Source of the DNA: a virus
Reading direction: 5' to 3' (one strand)
Length of the DNA: 57,657 nt
IMG/VR virus record: IMGVR_UViG_3300042392_002002
Span: 1-57,657 of that record
Of this stretch, positions 41,193-48,165 are shown piece by piece (the stretch's first letter is position 1; each line of letters begins with the position of its first letter). The notes below the pieces were generated by a model that saw only the letters and a list, made by a program, of their open reading frames with translations, did no database searches and had not been told where the DNA came from. Both the position numbers and the translations under genes were made by a program.

Positions 41193-41885
41193 CTATAAAA
41201 AGTCTATTTCATTGGTTATTGGATTCCAATCAATATTCCAAGGTTTGTGGGAATAAAGATATTGCTCGTTTAACGCAGACGCATTGAAGTAATGTGTGTG
41301 TCCATCATAGTAATGTCCGTGTCCGCTATGGATGTGACCACAGATATGGATTTTAGGTTTGATTTGTTTGATTTTCTCTGCAAGTAATTCACAACCCAAG
41401 TGAACATTGCGGTTACCTTCAACATCATCCAATATTCCCCAAGCCGGTCCGTGAGTAATCAAGATATCAATTCCTTCAGGAATCATATCCCATTTTGCTT
41501 TTAACTCTTCACCATTTTTTGGTAAGTTAAATGCCCAATTGTAGAACTCAGGTTGCCAAGGAGAACCCCAAATTTTAATTTCAGGTCCATCACCATCTTG
41601 GATGGTCATTAACTCATCTTGGATATACTCAATAGTTTTATATCCCGTTAAGATACCTTTTACTTTCTCAACGTTGTTTTGGAATCCCCAATCGTGGTTA
41701 CCCGCAATGAATACTTTATGATCGTAAGTTGCAATTTTATCATACCAACCCGCAAACTGAGTAATCTCGTGTTCGTAACCCATAGAACTTATGTCTCCGG
41801 CGTGAATTAACAAATCGCCACCATGTAAATCGTGGTGCACGTGTTTGTGTTTTCCGTGAGTATCTGATAGGATAGTTAATTTCAT
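41193..41885 (-). CDS. Metallophosphoesterase (MPPED2-like)
   Basis: 230 residues. KLTILSDTHGKHKHVHHDLH (D-x-H), LLIHAGDISSMG (GD), VFIAGNHDWGF (GNHD), IDILITHGPAWGILDD and IHICGHIHSGHGHY (GHxH) give a full set of metal ligands. The pattern matches the MPPED/UPF0046-type phosphoesterases, mostly cyclic nucleotide or RNA phosphodiesterases. It could degrade a host alarm or defence nucleotide such as a cyclic oligonucleotide; that is speculation. Host-type promoter 4 nt before the ATG, so likely early. Confidence 0.88.
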   Translation of the reverse strand: MKLTILSDTHGKHKHVHHDLHGGDLLIHAGDISSMGYEHEITQFAGWYDKIATYDHKVFIAGNHDWGFQNNVEKVKGILTGYKTIEYIQDELMTIQDGDGPEIKIWGSPWQPEFYNWAFNLPKNGEELKAKWDMIPEGIDILITHGPAWGILDDVEGNRNVHLGCELLAEKIKQIKPKIHICGHIHSGHGHYYDGHTHYFNASALNEQYLYSHKPWNIDWNPITNEIDFL

Positions 41886-41889
41886 AATA

Positions 41890-41897
41890 CAAATATA
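41890..41897 (-). promoter_or_regulatory. Host-type -7 box TATATTTG
   Basis: TATATTTG on the minus strand, exactly 4 nt before the ATG at 41885. Confidence 0.65.
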
Positions 41898-41907
41898 ATA
41901 AAATAAT

Positions 41908-42213
41908 TTAAATTAAATTCAATTCTATTCTATATTTTTTGATTTTATCTCTAGTTTTTTGATATTCGTCTTGGTCAATAGATTTGTGACCATTAATAAT
42001 TGCTCTTGTTATTATTAATTCATTTTTTAAAATAAAAGACATTTTTTCTTGATTGGTTAATTCGTAAGGAACAACTTCTGTCCTGATAAACTCTCTAATC
42101 ATTCCTCTAATATTTTCAATGTGTTCTTTTGGATTTTCTTTTGATCCGTGTACCATAACAGATTTTTGGTAGATTGTTCTACTTAAATCTAATATTTTTT
42201 TATCAAACCCCAT
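41908..42213 (-). CDS. Small helical hypothetical protein
   Basis: 101 residues, mostly helical (KILDLSRTIYQKSVMVHGSK, KEHIENIRGMIREFIRTEVV). No family recognised. Confidence 0.6.
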   Translation of the reverse strand: MGFDKKILDLSRTIYQKSVMVHGSKENPKEHIENIRGMIREFIRTEVVPYELTNQEKMSFILKNELIITRAIINGHKSIDQDEYQKTRDKIKKYRIELNLI

Positions 42214-42256
42214 TTAATTTTTTTATTTAAGATATGTTAATATTCAGAACTTTATT

Positions 42257-42508
42257 TTATAAAGTTTCGTGTTCTATTTTTTTTATTTTTACAAAATAAT
42301 TCTTAACCATTTGTTCTTTGGTTTTACAATACTCACCCGTTATAATAAAATCAAATAAAACTTCAATATCTTCTTTTATGAATTTTTTAACTTCAGGTTT
42401 TTGTGACCATTTTTGGGTTTCAGGACAAAAAGGATATAACTTTAAAATACCATTATCGTCGTATTTTACCATCCAATCATCATTATGTTTTATTAAATGT
42501 CCGACCAT
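42257..42508 (-). CDS. Small hypothetical protein
   Basis: 83 residues from the ATG at 42508 (MVGHLIKHNDDWMVKYDDNG). That start lies 4 nt after the stop of the upstream 58-residue gene; a longer frame to 42544 would overlap it. Beta-rich N-terminus, helical C-terminus. No family recognised. Confidence 0.6.
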   Translation of the reverse strand: MVGHLIKHNDDWMVKYDDNGILKLYPFCPETQKWSQKPEVKKFIKEDIEVLFDFIITGEYCKTKEQMVKNYFVKIKKIEHETL

Positions 42509-42512
42509 AATT

Positions 42513-42689
42513 TTACATATAAAGACGATATAATTTTTCGGCAATAAACTTTAACTGATTTTCAAGTTTTGCAACTTGTTTTTTTTGATCTTCATTTAGT
42601 TCAAAATTTTCGGCTTTTATATCTGAAATTTCATTTATTATCGCCCTATGATCATTCATTAATTTTCCGTGTAATATTTTCTTATCCAT
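42513..42689 (-). CDS. 58-residue helical microprotein
   Basis: MDKKILHGKLMNDHRAIINE starts a continuous charged helix (NEDQKKQVAKLENQLKFIAE, ending KLYRLYM), likely coiled coil. It fills the space between two genes with a 4-nt gap downstream, which supports translation. Confidence 0.55.
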   Translation of the reverse strand: MDKKILHGKLMNDHRAIINEISDIKAENFELNEDQKKQVAKLENQLKFIAEKLYRLYM

Positions 42690-42699
42690 AATGTTTTTT

Positions 42700-42828
42700 T
42701 TAATCCCAATACTGAGATAATCTTTCCTCTAAAAGTCGGAAAAAAAGTTTATTTGGTTTATTATAACTATAGTAAGATACTCTTAAACATAAAGTTTTTT
42801 TATCTTTAACCCCAATATCAGTAATTGT
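42700..42828 (-). other. Coding-like in-frame extension after a stop codon
   Basis: Directly after the TAA of the lipoprotein gene (42829), the same frame runs on for 42 codons that look coding (DKKTLCLRVSYYSYNKPNKL, RLLEERLSQYWD). It has no ATG, GTG or TTG start. Options are a gene with a non-standard start, stop read-through at AAAAAATAA, or a decayed gene. Confidence 0.35.
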
Positions 42829-43074
42829 TTATTTTTTTAAGCTGTGATCAATTAAAATAAATGGTGGATATATTCTAACTTCTGATCCATCACTGTTAAA
42901 ATAATATGCGACATCTCCGTCAAAACTTATTGTGTCTGTATACCAAATGGCATCATGCATTGGGTTAGTCCCTGAGGTTGGGACATAAACCTTTCCTTTA
43001 ATTTCATATTTGTATTTTTTTTCCACACAGGAAAAAACCAAAAACGATATTAGTAATATCTTAATTATTTTCAT
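42829..43074 (-). CDS. Small lipoprotein
   Basis: 81 residues from the ATG at 43074. KIIKILLISFLVFSCVEKKY is a lipoprotein signal with the lipobox Cys at about residue 16. The mature part (GTNPMHDAIWYTDTISFDGD, YYFNSDGSEVRIYPPFILID) is a small beta-type domain. The longer upstream frame lacks the signal at its start and is rejected. Confidence 0.65.
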   Translation of the reverse strand: MKIIKILLISFLVFSCVEKKYKYEIKGKVYVPTSGTNPMHDAIWYTDTISFDGDVAYYFNSDGSEVRIYPPFILIDHSLKK

Positions 43075-43138
43075 CTTTAAATCTTGTTTTATATTTTTTT
43101 TAATTATTAATATTATTTGTTTTATAAATATAACAATT

Positions 43139-44893
43139 TTACGGTAATTCATCAAACAAATTATCATAAGCTGGTATATCAAATCCTAATATTTCATTTT
43201 GCCAATAAGATAACTCAGGAGTATATGTGTCCCAATGTGGCACCATAGAGACTATTTTTGGTCCATTAACCGCTGTATCGTTATCAAATGTTGCTTGTTG
43301 TTCAATCTCTTTACCACTACGATATTTTTTAATCATCTTTGGTAATTTTAATGTTCCCAACTTATACATCAAATTGATATTTGCCAATTGTATTTTAGCA
43401 ACATGTGAAAACTCAACTGATGGTGTTTCATTAAACTTTGCTCTTTCTTGAACATTCAATATCTCATTTTTTCTGTATTGGTATTCCACAGTAATTCTTT
43501 CATCACTATCTATTGAACCTTTACGGATTGAGAATATTAAACAATCTGGTCTTTCTGAATAACTACGAACACAATTTCGTTGATGTTGTGATTCTTTTTC
43601 ATAATCCATAGTTTTACGAAGTAGAACAGGATAATAAGTTTCGTATTTGTGTTCCATAGGTGTTTCTAAACCATCTATATCACCATAGAATCTTTCAACC
43701 TCACCTTTTCTGTATGATTGTAAAAGACGACTAAGTTCCTCGTGTTCTAAATTAAAACTACTAATGTTTGTGAACTTAAATTTCACATCCTCACCAAGAT
43801 TTATTAAATCTCTTTTCATATCTAAATGGTCAAGTAATATTGCCCATTTATTATGTCCGTAAAAGTATTTTATCATGTCTAGAATTCTATCCTTTTCTTT
43901 TGAAGTTAAAGGTGTTGACATTCTATTACGTTGGTATTGATTGTATTGATCATAAAAACATTCAAAAAATCTTCCCATTTTATTATCCTCTATTGGAAGA
44001 CCAAATTCGTCGTTGCTGTAATACTCGTAAAAGTATTTATTTTCAATTTTATTAAATCTATCAATACCCAAAAGGTTGTAAGTCATATGCAATTTATCAA
44101 AGTCAACCCAGTCCATTTCATTAAAAATCTGTTTGACTTTGGATCCTTTTAGTTTTAGTTTATCCATTGCAGTCTCCACCAAGTTCATATCAAACTTTTT
44201 CAATTCTTTTTTAGAAAAGAATATACCTGTAAATTTTCTCCAATTGTTCGGTATTTTAATTCCATTAACCAAATAGAAAGTTAAACTATAAAAAGACTTC
44301 ATACAATCCCACTGAAAGTTTTGTGGGTTTTCAATGCCCATTCTATCCCAAATCTTTTCTAAGAAAAAATAAATATACTGGTCTAATTTAACACTTTCAT
44401 CAATTATAATATTTCTTAAAAGACTTTCAATTGCGTAATATGTTGGGTTTACCTTCATACTACTTCCAATAACTTTCTTTTTTTTAGTGGAGAATGTTCC
44501 TGAATAAAACATTTTCTTTTTGAAATTGAAGGTAAAGTAGTTTGTGGATTTTCTTTCTGAGAAATATTTGGAACCTACACCTCTAATTTTTCGGTGAGTC
44601 TGAAATTTGATTGATATTTTATCCTCACCCTCTTCTATGAATAATCGTTGTCTATTAAAATTAACAGTAGCACATGGATTTCCAAAATTTTTAACAAAAT
44701 CTTCTTCTGTAAAACATTGGGTATCAGAAAAAAATCTGTCTCCATTTTTGGTGACATATAAATTTAGTAAATTTTTATATCCAAGACTATTTGTATCTTT
44801 TTGATATATGTCGCAAAAATTATGATATAGTTCAGTCCTATAACTTTTTTTCTCAACTAACTTATGAAATGTTTTACCTTCTACTTCTAACAT
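43139..44893 (-). CDS. PcfJ-like protein
   Basis: 584 residues from the ATG at 44893. Most of the protein is unfamiliar and helical. Near residues 437-500 it has MDYEKESQHQRNCVRSYSER, LIFSIRKG, RITVEYQYRKNEILNVQERA, resembling the PcfJ domain of mobile-element proteins (Q-x-N-C-V-x-x-Y, then an F-x-R strand). PcfJ function is unclear; relatives occur on conjugative plasmids and phages. The start is fixed by the TATCTTTG box exactly 4 nt upstream; a frame beginning at 44908 would lie over the promoter. Confidence 0.68.
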   Translation of the reverse strand: MLEVEGKTFHKLVEKKSYRTELYHNFCDIYQKDTNSLGYKNLLNLYVTKNGDRFFSDTQCFTEEDFVKNFGNPCATVNFNRQRLFIEEGEDKISIKFQTHRKIRGVGSKYFSERKSTNYFTFNFKKKMFYSGTFSTKKKKVIGSSMKVNPTYYAIESLLRNIIIDESVKLDQYIYFFLEKIWDRMGIENPQNFQWDCMKSFYSLTFYLVNGIKIPNNWRKFTGIFFSKKELKKFDMNLVETAMDKLKLKGSKVKQIFNEMDWVDFDKLHMTYNLLGIDRFNKIENKYFYEYYSNDEFGLPIEDNKMGRFFECFYDQYNQYQRNRMSTPLTSKEKDRILDMIKYFYGHNKWAILLDHLDMKRDLINLGEDVKFKFTNISSFNLEHEELSRLLQSYRKGEVERFYGDIDGLETPMEHKYETYYPVLLRKTMDYEKESQHQRNCVRSYSERPDCLIFSIRKGSIDSDERITVEYQYRKNEILNVQERAKFNETPSVEFSHVAKIQLANINLMYKLGTLKLPKMIKKYRSGKEIEQQATFDNDTAVNGPKIVSMVPHWDTYTPELSYWQNEILGFDIPAYDNLFDELP

Positions 44894-44897
44894 AAAA

Positions 44898-44905
44898 CAA
44901 AGATA
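44898..44905 (-). promoter_or_regulatory. Host-type -7 box TATCTTTG
   Basis: TATCTTTG on the minus strand, exactly 4 nt before the ATG at 44893. Confidence 0.62.
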
Positions 44906-44924
44906 CAAAAAAATTATAAAATAA

Positions 44925-45245
44925 CTAAGATTTTTTCATAATTTCATGTCTTTTTTTAAACTGTAATAAAATAAAAATTAAATCGTCAAAATTTTCAAAA
45001 TCCCATTTTTCGGTTTTTAAAACTAAAAAATTTTTATTTTCACAATTTTCTGTTTTTATTTCTAATGTTTGAGATAGGTGAGTTCTATTACATCTGTTTG
45101 TTGGTTGATCCCAACTTATTGAAAATTTTTCATCACTGATATAAAAACTGTGTTCTGTTTCAATATCTTCTTTTTCTTCCGTATTTTCTATGTTACTTTC
45201 AATAATTAAATCCTCTTCAATTATTTTTTTTTTGAATTTTCTCAT
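44925..45245 (-). CDS. Small hypothetical protein
   Basis: 106 residues. Basic start (KFKKKIIEEDLIIESNIENT), beta-type centre (FYISDEKFSISWDQPTNRCN), helical end. No family recognised. Confidence 0.58.
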   Translation of the reverse strand: MRKFKKKIIEEDLIIESNIENTEEKEDIETEHSFYISDEKFSISWDQPTNRCNRTHLSQTLEIKTENCENKNFLVLKTEKWDFENFDDLIFILLQFKKRHEIMKKS

Positions 45246-45264
45246 ATTAAAAAATCATTTAAAA

Positions 45265-45582
45265 TTATAAAGTATATTTATAAATCCCATCTTCTAGTTC
45301 GACATCTAATGTTCCACCATTTTCAATTATTTTTTCTATTTGTTCAGATGTGAATTTTATATATTCAGGTTCCATAAAAATTTTATTTGCCTGAGTTAAA
45401 GATAGTTTTGACTCAGTTAATAAATTAAAAATTGTTTCATTTTCACAATTAACAATTGATGGATATTGTCCTCCAACTGTAACAATAACTTTATCCCCCA
45501 GTTCTATTTTATCTAAAGAAATGATATATGGTTTTTCTTCTACCATAATAAGTTTAACTTTTTGTTTTTTATTTTCGTCCAT
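45265..45582 (-). CDS. Small hypothetical protein
   Basis: 105 residues. KKQKVKLIMVEEKPYIISLD, KIELGDKVIVTVGGQYPSIV and a helix-strand C-terminus (TSEQIEKIIENGGTLDVELE). A small beta-barrel-like N-terminal part is likely; family not recognised. Two nt separate it from the upstream gene. Confidence 0.58.
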   Translation of the reverse strand: MDENKKQKVKLIMVEEKPYIISLDKIELGDKVIVTVGGQYPSIVNCENETIFNLLTESKLSLTQANKIFMEPEYIKFTSEQIEKIIENGGTLDVELEDGIYKYTL

Positions 45583-45584
45583 AT

Positions 45585-45899
45585 TTAAAGTCTTAAATTA
45601 TTTTTATTATTCATAGTTATAATATAATCCATTAAGTTTTTAACTAAAGAATTAGCATCTAATTCGTTATATAACTCAGGATATCTATCTTTAAGAATTT
45701 TATTTTCTTCATATTCTCTACAACTTGAAAGTATGTCAGATAACATGGTTTTTAACATGTGATCTTTATTATAAGTATTATTGATTTTCTTTTCAAGGAC
45801 TTCACCCTCCAATTCTTGACAATATTCTATCAATTCAATTACTTCGGGTTCATCCATTAGATGTATATTATTTTTGAATATTTGGTTTATGTTCTTCAT
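45585..45899 (-). CDS. Small helical hypothetical protein
   Basis: 104 residues, helical and acidic (VIELIEYCQELEGEVLEKKI, MLSDILSSCREYEENKILKD). No family recognised. Confidence 0.58.
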   Translation of the reverse strand: MKNINQIFKNNIHLMDEPEVIELIEYCQELEGEVLEKKINNTYNKDHMLKTMLSDILSSCREYEENKILKDRYPELYNELDANSLVKNLMDYIITMNNKNNLRL

Positions 45900-45906
45900 A
45901 TTAATT

Positions 45907-45990
45907 TTATAAATCCCAAATACTTTTTTTACCTTTCTTTGGGAACTTGAGTGATAACCACAACATAAACTTTTTAATCATTCTACTCAT
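45907..45990 (-). CDS. Possible 27-residue basic microprotein
   Basis: MSRMIKKFMLWLSLKFPKKG then KKSIWDL. The ATG overlaps the end of the HAD gene (GATGAGTAG) by 8 nt, and the stop lies 7 nt before the next ATG. Amphipathic basic helix, perhaps membrane-active. The exact fit into the gap supports it. Confidence 0.42.
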   Translation of the reverse strand: MSRMIKKFMLWLSLKFPKKGKKSIWDL

Positions 45991-46582
45991 CTTTCAAAAA
46001 CTTTAATATTTTTTCTTTAATACCACTTTGTTTGATTCCCTCACTTGCTTTTGGTGTTAGAACAAAATTAGATAGACCGGGGTTTTTATCATCATCTTTA
46101 CTATGTGAAAAGTTTTTAGATAAAAACTCAATACTCATGTTGAGGTCATCAATTGCAACCCAATGCGTAACTTCGGGATGGTTCTCTAACCAGTGTCCGA
46201 TCTCCATACTTCGTTCTATTTCTAAATCAGCACGAAACCTAAACGCATTCCATTCTCTTGGGAATATGTCTTTGAACATATCCGTTACTGCAATTGGTCG
46301 TTTGATGATTCCTTGACTTATGTAGTAATCGCCAAGTTCCTCAAGTGTTGCATTGTATCTCCAATCTGAACTTACAACTATTTCAGCACCGGTTTCTTCA
46401 AGTATTTCATTAAGGACCTTAATTGCCTTCTCATCAAAGTTATCAAACCTACAATCAATAGGACGATTTGTAAATTCAACATCAGGATTATCCTTATGAA
46501 AATTTGCCCATTTCTTTGCTCGTCCACCCCAATTATTGGATAAACAAATCACACCATCATTATCAAGTAGTATTATTTTCAT
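45983..46582 (-). CDS. HAD-superfamily phosphatase (RNA-repair-associated type)
   Basis: 199 residues from the ATG at 46582; a GTG one codon earlier is possible. KIILLDNDGVICLSNNWG is HAD motif I with D-x-D; IVVSSDWRYNATLEELGDYY is motif II (S-S-D-W-R); HWVAIDDLNMS gives the D-D of the C-terminal motif. This order matches the HAD domain often associated with 'Swiss army knife' RNA-repair proteins. It would remove phosphate ends from nucleic acid or nucleotides. Starts in a TGATG overlap with a 26-residue membrane microprotein. Confidence 0.8.
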   Translation of the reverse strand: MKIILLDNDGVICLSNNWGGRAKKWANFHKDNPDVEFTNRPIDCRFDNFDEKAIKVLNEILEETGAEIVVSSDWRYNATLEELGDYYISQGIIKRPIAVTDMFKDIFPREWNAFRFRADLEIERSMEIGHWLENHPEVTHWVAIDDLNMSIEFLSKNFSHSKDDDKNPGLSNFVLTPKASEGIKQSGIKEKILKFLKDE

Positions 46583-46662
46583 CACTTAAAGTGTTTTCCG
46601 TGTTTACCCCAAACCCCAATACATAGGATTAAAAGAATAAACAATATGGTCATAATTAACAT
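46582..46662 (-). CDS. 26-residue membrane microprotein
   Basis: MLIMTILFILLILCIGVWGK then HGKHFK: one transmembrane helix with a basic end. Its TGA overlaps the HAD ATG (TGATG) and a TATCTTTG box lies exactly 4 nt before its ATG, so it is the first gene of the HAD transcript. Confidence 0.55.
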   Translation of the reverse strand: MLIMTILFILLILCIGVWGKHGKHFK

Positions 46663-46666
46663 AACA

Positions 46667-46674
46667 CAAAGATA
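46667..46674 (-). promoter_or_regulatory. Host-type -7 box TATCTTTG
   Basis: TATCTTTG on the minus strand, exactly 4 nt before the ATG at 46662. Confidence 0.62.
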
Positions 46675-46690
46675 AGTAAAAGAATTAAAT

Positions 46691-46716
46691 AAAAAAAGGG
46701 AATTATATAATTCCCC
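46691..46716 (-). terminator. Intrinsic terminator after the gene at 46731
   Basis: A perfect palindrome GGGAATTATATAATTCCC (46698-46715) is followed on the minus strand by T7 (A at 46691-46697), 14 nt beyond the stop. Confidence 0.8.
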
Positions 46717-46730
46717 TTAAATTGTAGACC

Positions 46731-47177
46731 TCATCCAACCAACTCATCATCCTCCTCATCTACCTCATCTGTTGTGACTCCCCTTAAATCGTAGGCCTCA
46801 GACAACCATTCCTGTGTGACTTCCTGTATTTCAGAGTAGTTAAATCCAAAAACTTTTTCTAAAAATGACCAAATTATACTATAATTGATGTAAACAAAAT
46901 CAAATTCATCATCGTAAACCATTAGATTATTTCCTATTTCATATCTAAATAAAGTCAAATTAGGTTTTTCTTCACTATTAATAACATCCAAATCATTAAA
47001 TAAATTAAGAAAATCTATTGGTGATTCAATTCCAACAAGTTTTTTAAGATTATCAATCCCCCCAACCAATCCGTAAACACTTTTCCAACCATCTTCTTTA
47101 ATCATATCAATTAAAGATCCCTTAACAGAATTTTCTTTAATTAACTTTTGTTGACGTTCTGAAATTATTATTTTCAT
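46731..47177 (-). CDS. Leader-bearing protein sharing the GGxDNLKK module
   Basis: 148 residues. The leader MKIIISERQQKLIKE (1-15) ends in Ile-Lys-Glu before Asn. The following LIDMIKEDGWKSVYGLVGGI then DNLKKLVG matches residues 24-50 of the 1057-residue polyprotein (LIKQIEDEGLYSIAELVGGL, DNLKKIL), and more weakly the polyprotein's last segment. So this is a free-standing member of the same packaged family. GTATTTAT lies 5 nt before the ATG; the terminator at 46691 ends the unit. Confidence 0.75.
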   Translation of the reverse strand: MKIIISERQQKLIKENSVKGSLIDMIKEDGWKSVYGLVGGIDNLKKLVGIESPIDFLNLFNDLDVINSEEKPNLTLFRYEIGNNLMVYDDEFDFVYINYSIIWSFLEKVFGFNYSEIQEVTQEWLSEAYDLRGVTTDEVDEEDDELVG

Positions 47178-47182
47178 ATATG

Positions 47183-47190
47183 ATAAATAC
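47183..47190 (-). promoter_or_regulatory. Late-type promoter box GTATTTAT
   Basis: GTATTTAT on the minus strand, 5 nt before the ATG at 47177. Confidence 0.5.
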
Positions 47191-47199
47191 TTAGTTAAA

Positions 47200-47230
47200 T
47201 AAAAAAAAGGGGGAGTAGCGAATTCCCCCC
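47200..47230 (-). terminator. Intrinsic terminator
   Basis: GGGGGA (47209-47214) pairs with TCCCCC (47224-47229); a T8 run follows on the minus strand (A at 47201-47208). Confidence 0.7.
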
Positions 47231-47290
47231 TTTAAATCGTTACCCTAACGGATAACGGCCCTAAAGCCCATCAATTAAGATGGGGTCTCT
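47200..47290 (-). ncRNA. Putative small structured RNA, second of two
   Basis: On the minus strand, after the terminator at 47291-47323, the segment can form CCCATC-TTAATT-GATGGG, then CGTTA-GGG-TAACG, and ends in a terminator (GGGGGA at 47209-47214 pairing with TCCCCC at 47224-47229, then T8). No ORF and no own promoter seen, so it would arise by read-through or processing of the first RNA. Confidence 0.42.
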
Positions 47291-47323
47291 TAAAAAAAAA
47301 TCCCCACATATTTCAGTGGGGAT
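47291..47323 (-). terminator. Intrinsic terminator
   Basis: ATCCCCAC (47300-47307) pairs perfectly with GTGGGGAT (47316-47323); a T9 run follows on the minus strand (A at 47292-47300). Confidence 0.8.
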
Positions 47324-47423
47324 CAATTTCACCTAGGGGTGGGATTTTCAACCTGTGTCGGATTACGCCAGACACCCTACGATTGGTATTTTTTAATGAT
47401 TGAACCAATAACAATCAATTGTC
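47291..47423 (-). ncRNA. Putative small RNA with own promoter and terminator
   Basis: A TATCTTTG box (47434-47427) is followed by ~130 nt without a usable ORF, then by a perfect intrinsic terminator. The segment can form ATTGGT/ACCAAT and GTGTC-TGGCGTAATCC-GACAC hairpins. The promoter-to-terminator unit is the best RNA-gene candidate in the window. It is not a tRNA that I can fold and matches no RNA family I know. Confidence 0.5.
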
Positions 47424-47426
47424 TTA

Positions 47427-47434
47427 CAAAGATA
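47427..47434 (-). promoter_or_regulatory. Host-type -7 box TATCTTTG for the small RNA
   Basis: TATCTTTG on the minus strand with no start codon 4 nt downstream, unlike the other boxes; it reads into the putative small RNA. Confidence 0.5.
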
Positions 47435-47442
47435 ATACTTTT

Positions 47443-47961
47443 TTACAATTCCACAACTATATCCCCACTTTTACATGAATTTTCTTTTAAATTTTCTTTT
47501 TTACTTCTTGGTCTAACACCAAAATATAAAAAGTTACCGTCATCAGAAAAAGCAGAACTAACAATTTTTAATTCATTACTATCTTTTTGTATGAGAAATT
47601 CAATAACATCAAAGTATTCCTCATCTTCATTATTAACCATTCTTTTTGTAAATATGATTCTTTTATTACAAGGATTGTGCGTTTTAAAGCTATCAATAAT
47701 CTTACCAATATCTTTTTTAATTATCGGTATCAATAACTTATCACTAACACCAATCCTATAATCGTTATCTGAATTATTTTTTTCATAAAACAAATCAATA
47801 TTTTCCTTATACGAATTATCCCCATGTCGATCAAACCACTGATGGTATGTGGATATTATATTATATAACATTTTATCATAGACTTCACTACCTTTTTGTT
47901 TAGGAAATTTTCTTTCCTCCAAAAGATATTCTCTGACAATTCTTTCTATTAATGTTTTCAT
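47443..47961 (-). CDS. Leader-bearing hypothetical protein
   Basis: 172 residues. MKTLIERIVREYLLEE ends in Leu-Leu-Glu before Glu, a good leader. The body starts helical (VYDKMLYNIISTYHQWFDRH), then strands (KRIIFTKRMVNNEDEEYFDV, LKIVSSAFSDDGNFLYFGV). Family not recognised. ATATTTAT lies 5 nt before the ATG, directly after the terminator of the AAA ATPase unit. Confidence 0.72.
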   Translation of the reverse strand: MKTLIERIVREYLLEERKFPKQKGSEVYDKMLYNIISTYHQWFDRHGDNSYKENIDLFYEKNNSDNDYRIGVSDKLLIPIIKKDIGKIIDSFKTHNPCNKRIIFTKRMVNNEDEEYFDVIEFLIQKDSNELKIVSSAFSDDGNFLYFGVRPRSKKENLKENSCKSGDIVVEL

Positions 47962-47966
47962 ATTCT

Positions 47967-47974
47967 ATAAATAT
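47967..47974 (-). promoter_or_regulatory. Late-type promoter box ATATTTAT
   Basis: ATATTTAT on the minus strand, 5 nt before the ATG at 47961. Confidence 0.5.
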
Positions 47975-48003
47975 AAAACCCCACCTTTTTGAGATGGGGA
48001 AAT
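47975..48003 (-). terminator. Intrinsic terminator after the AAA ATPase unit
   Basis: CCCCA (47979-47983) pairs with TGGGG (47995-47999); T4 follows on the minus strand and runs straight into the late box at 47967. Confidence 0.6.
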
Positions 48004-48012
48004 TTTTATAAA

Positions 48013-48165
48013 TTATTTTATAAATCTTAAATAATAAACTTCACCTAATAATAACATTGATATTGTCGACATTACAAACCCTAAATAATTACTAACATAA
48101 AATGTCCAGACCATTATAAATAATAATATTAAAAATAACGGTATATAATAAATTCCTTTTTTCAT
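48013..48165 (-). CDS. 50-residue two-TM membrane protein
   Basis: MKKGIYYIPLFLILLFIMVW and LGFVMSTISMLLLGEVYYL give two transmembrane helices with a basic C-terminus. The ATG overlaps the stop of the AAA ATPase gene (ATGA), supporting translation. Role unknown; it might anchor the ATPase to the membrane. Confidence 0.6.
   Translation of the reverse strand: MKKGIYYIPLFLILLFIMVWTFYVSNYLGFVMSTISMLLLGEVYYLRFIK

Noticed and set aside
47200-47434. tRNA genes in the structured intergenic region
   Set aside because: Tested the TTCAATC-like stretch for a T arm; stems do not pair and no acceptor stem or CCA context fits.
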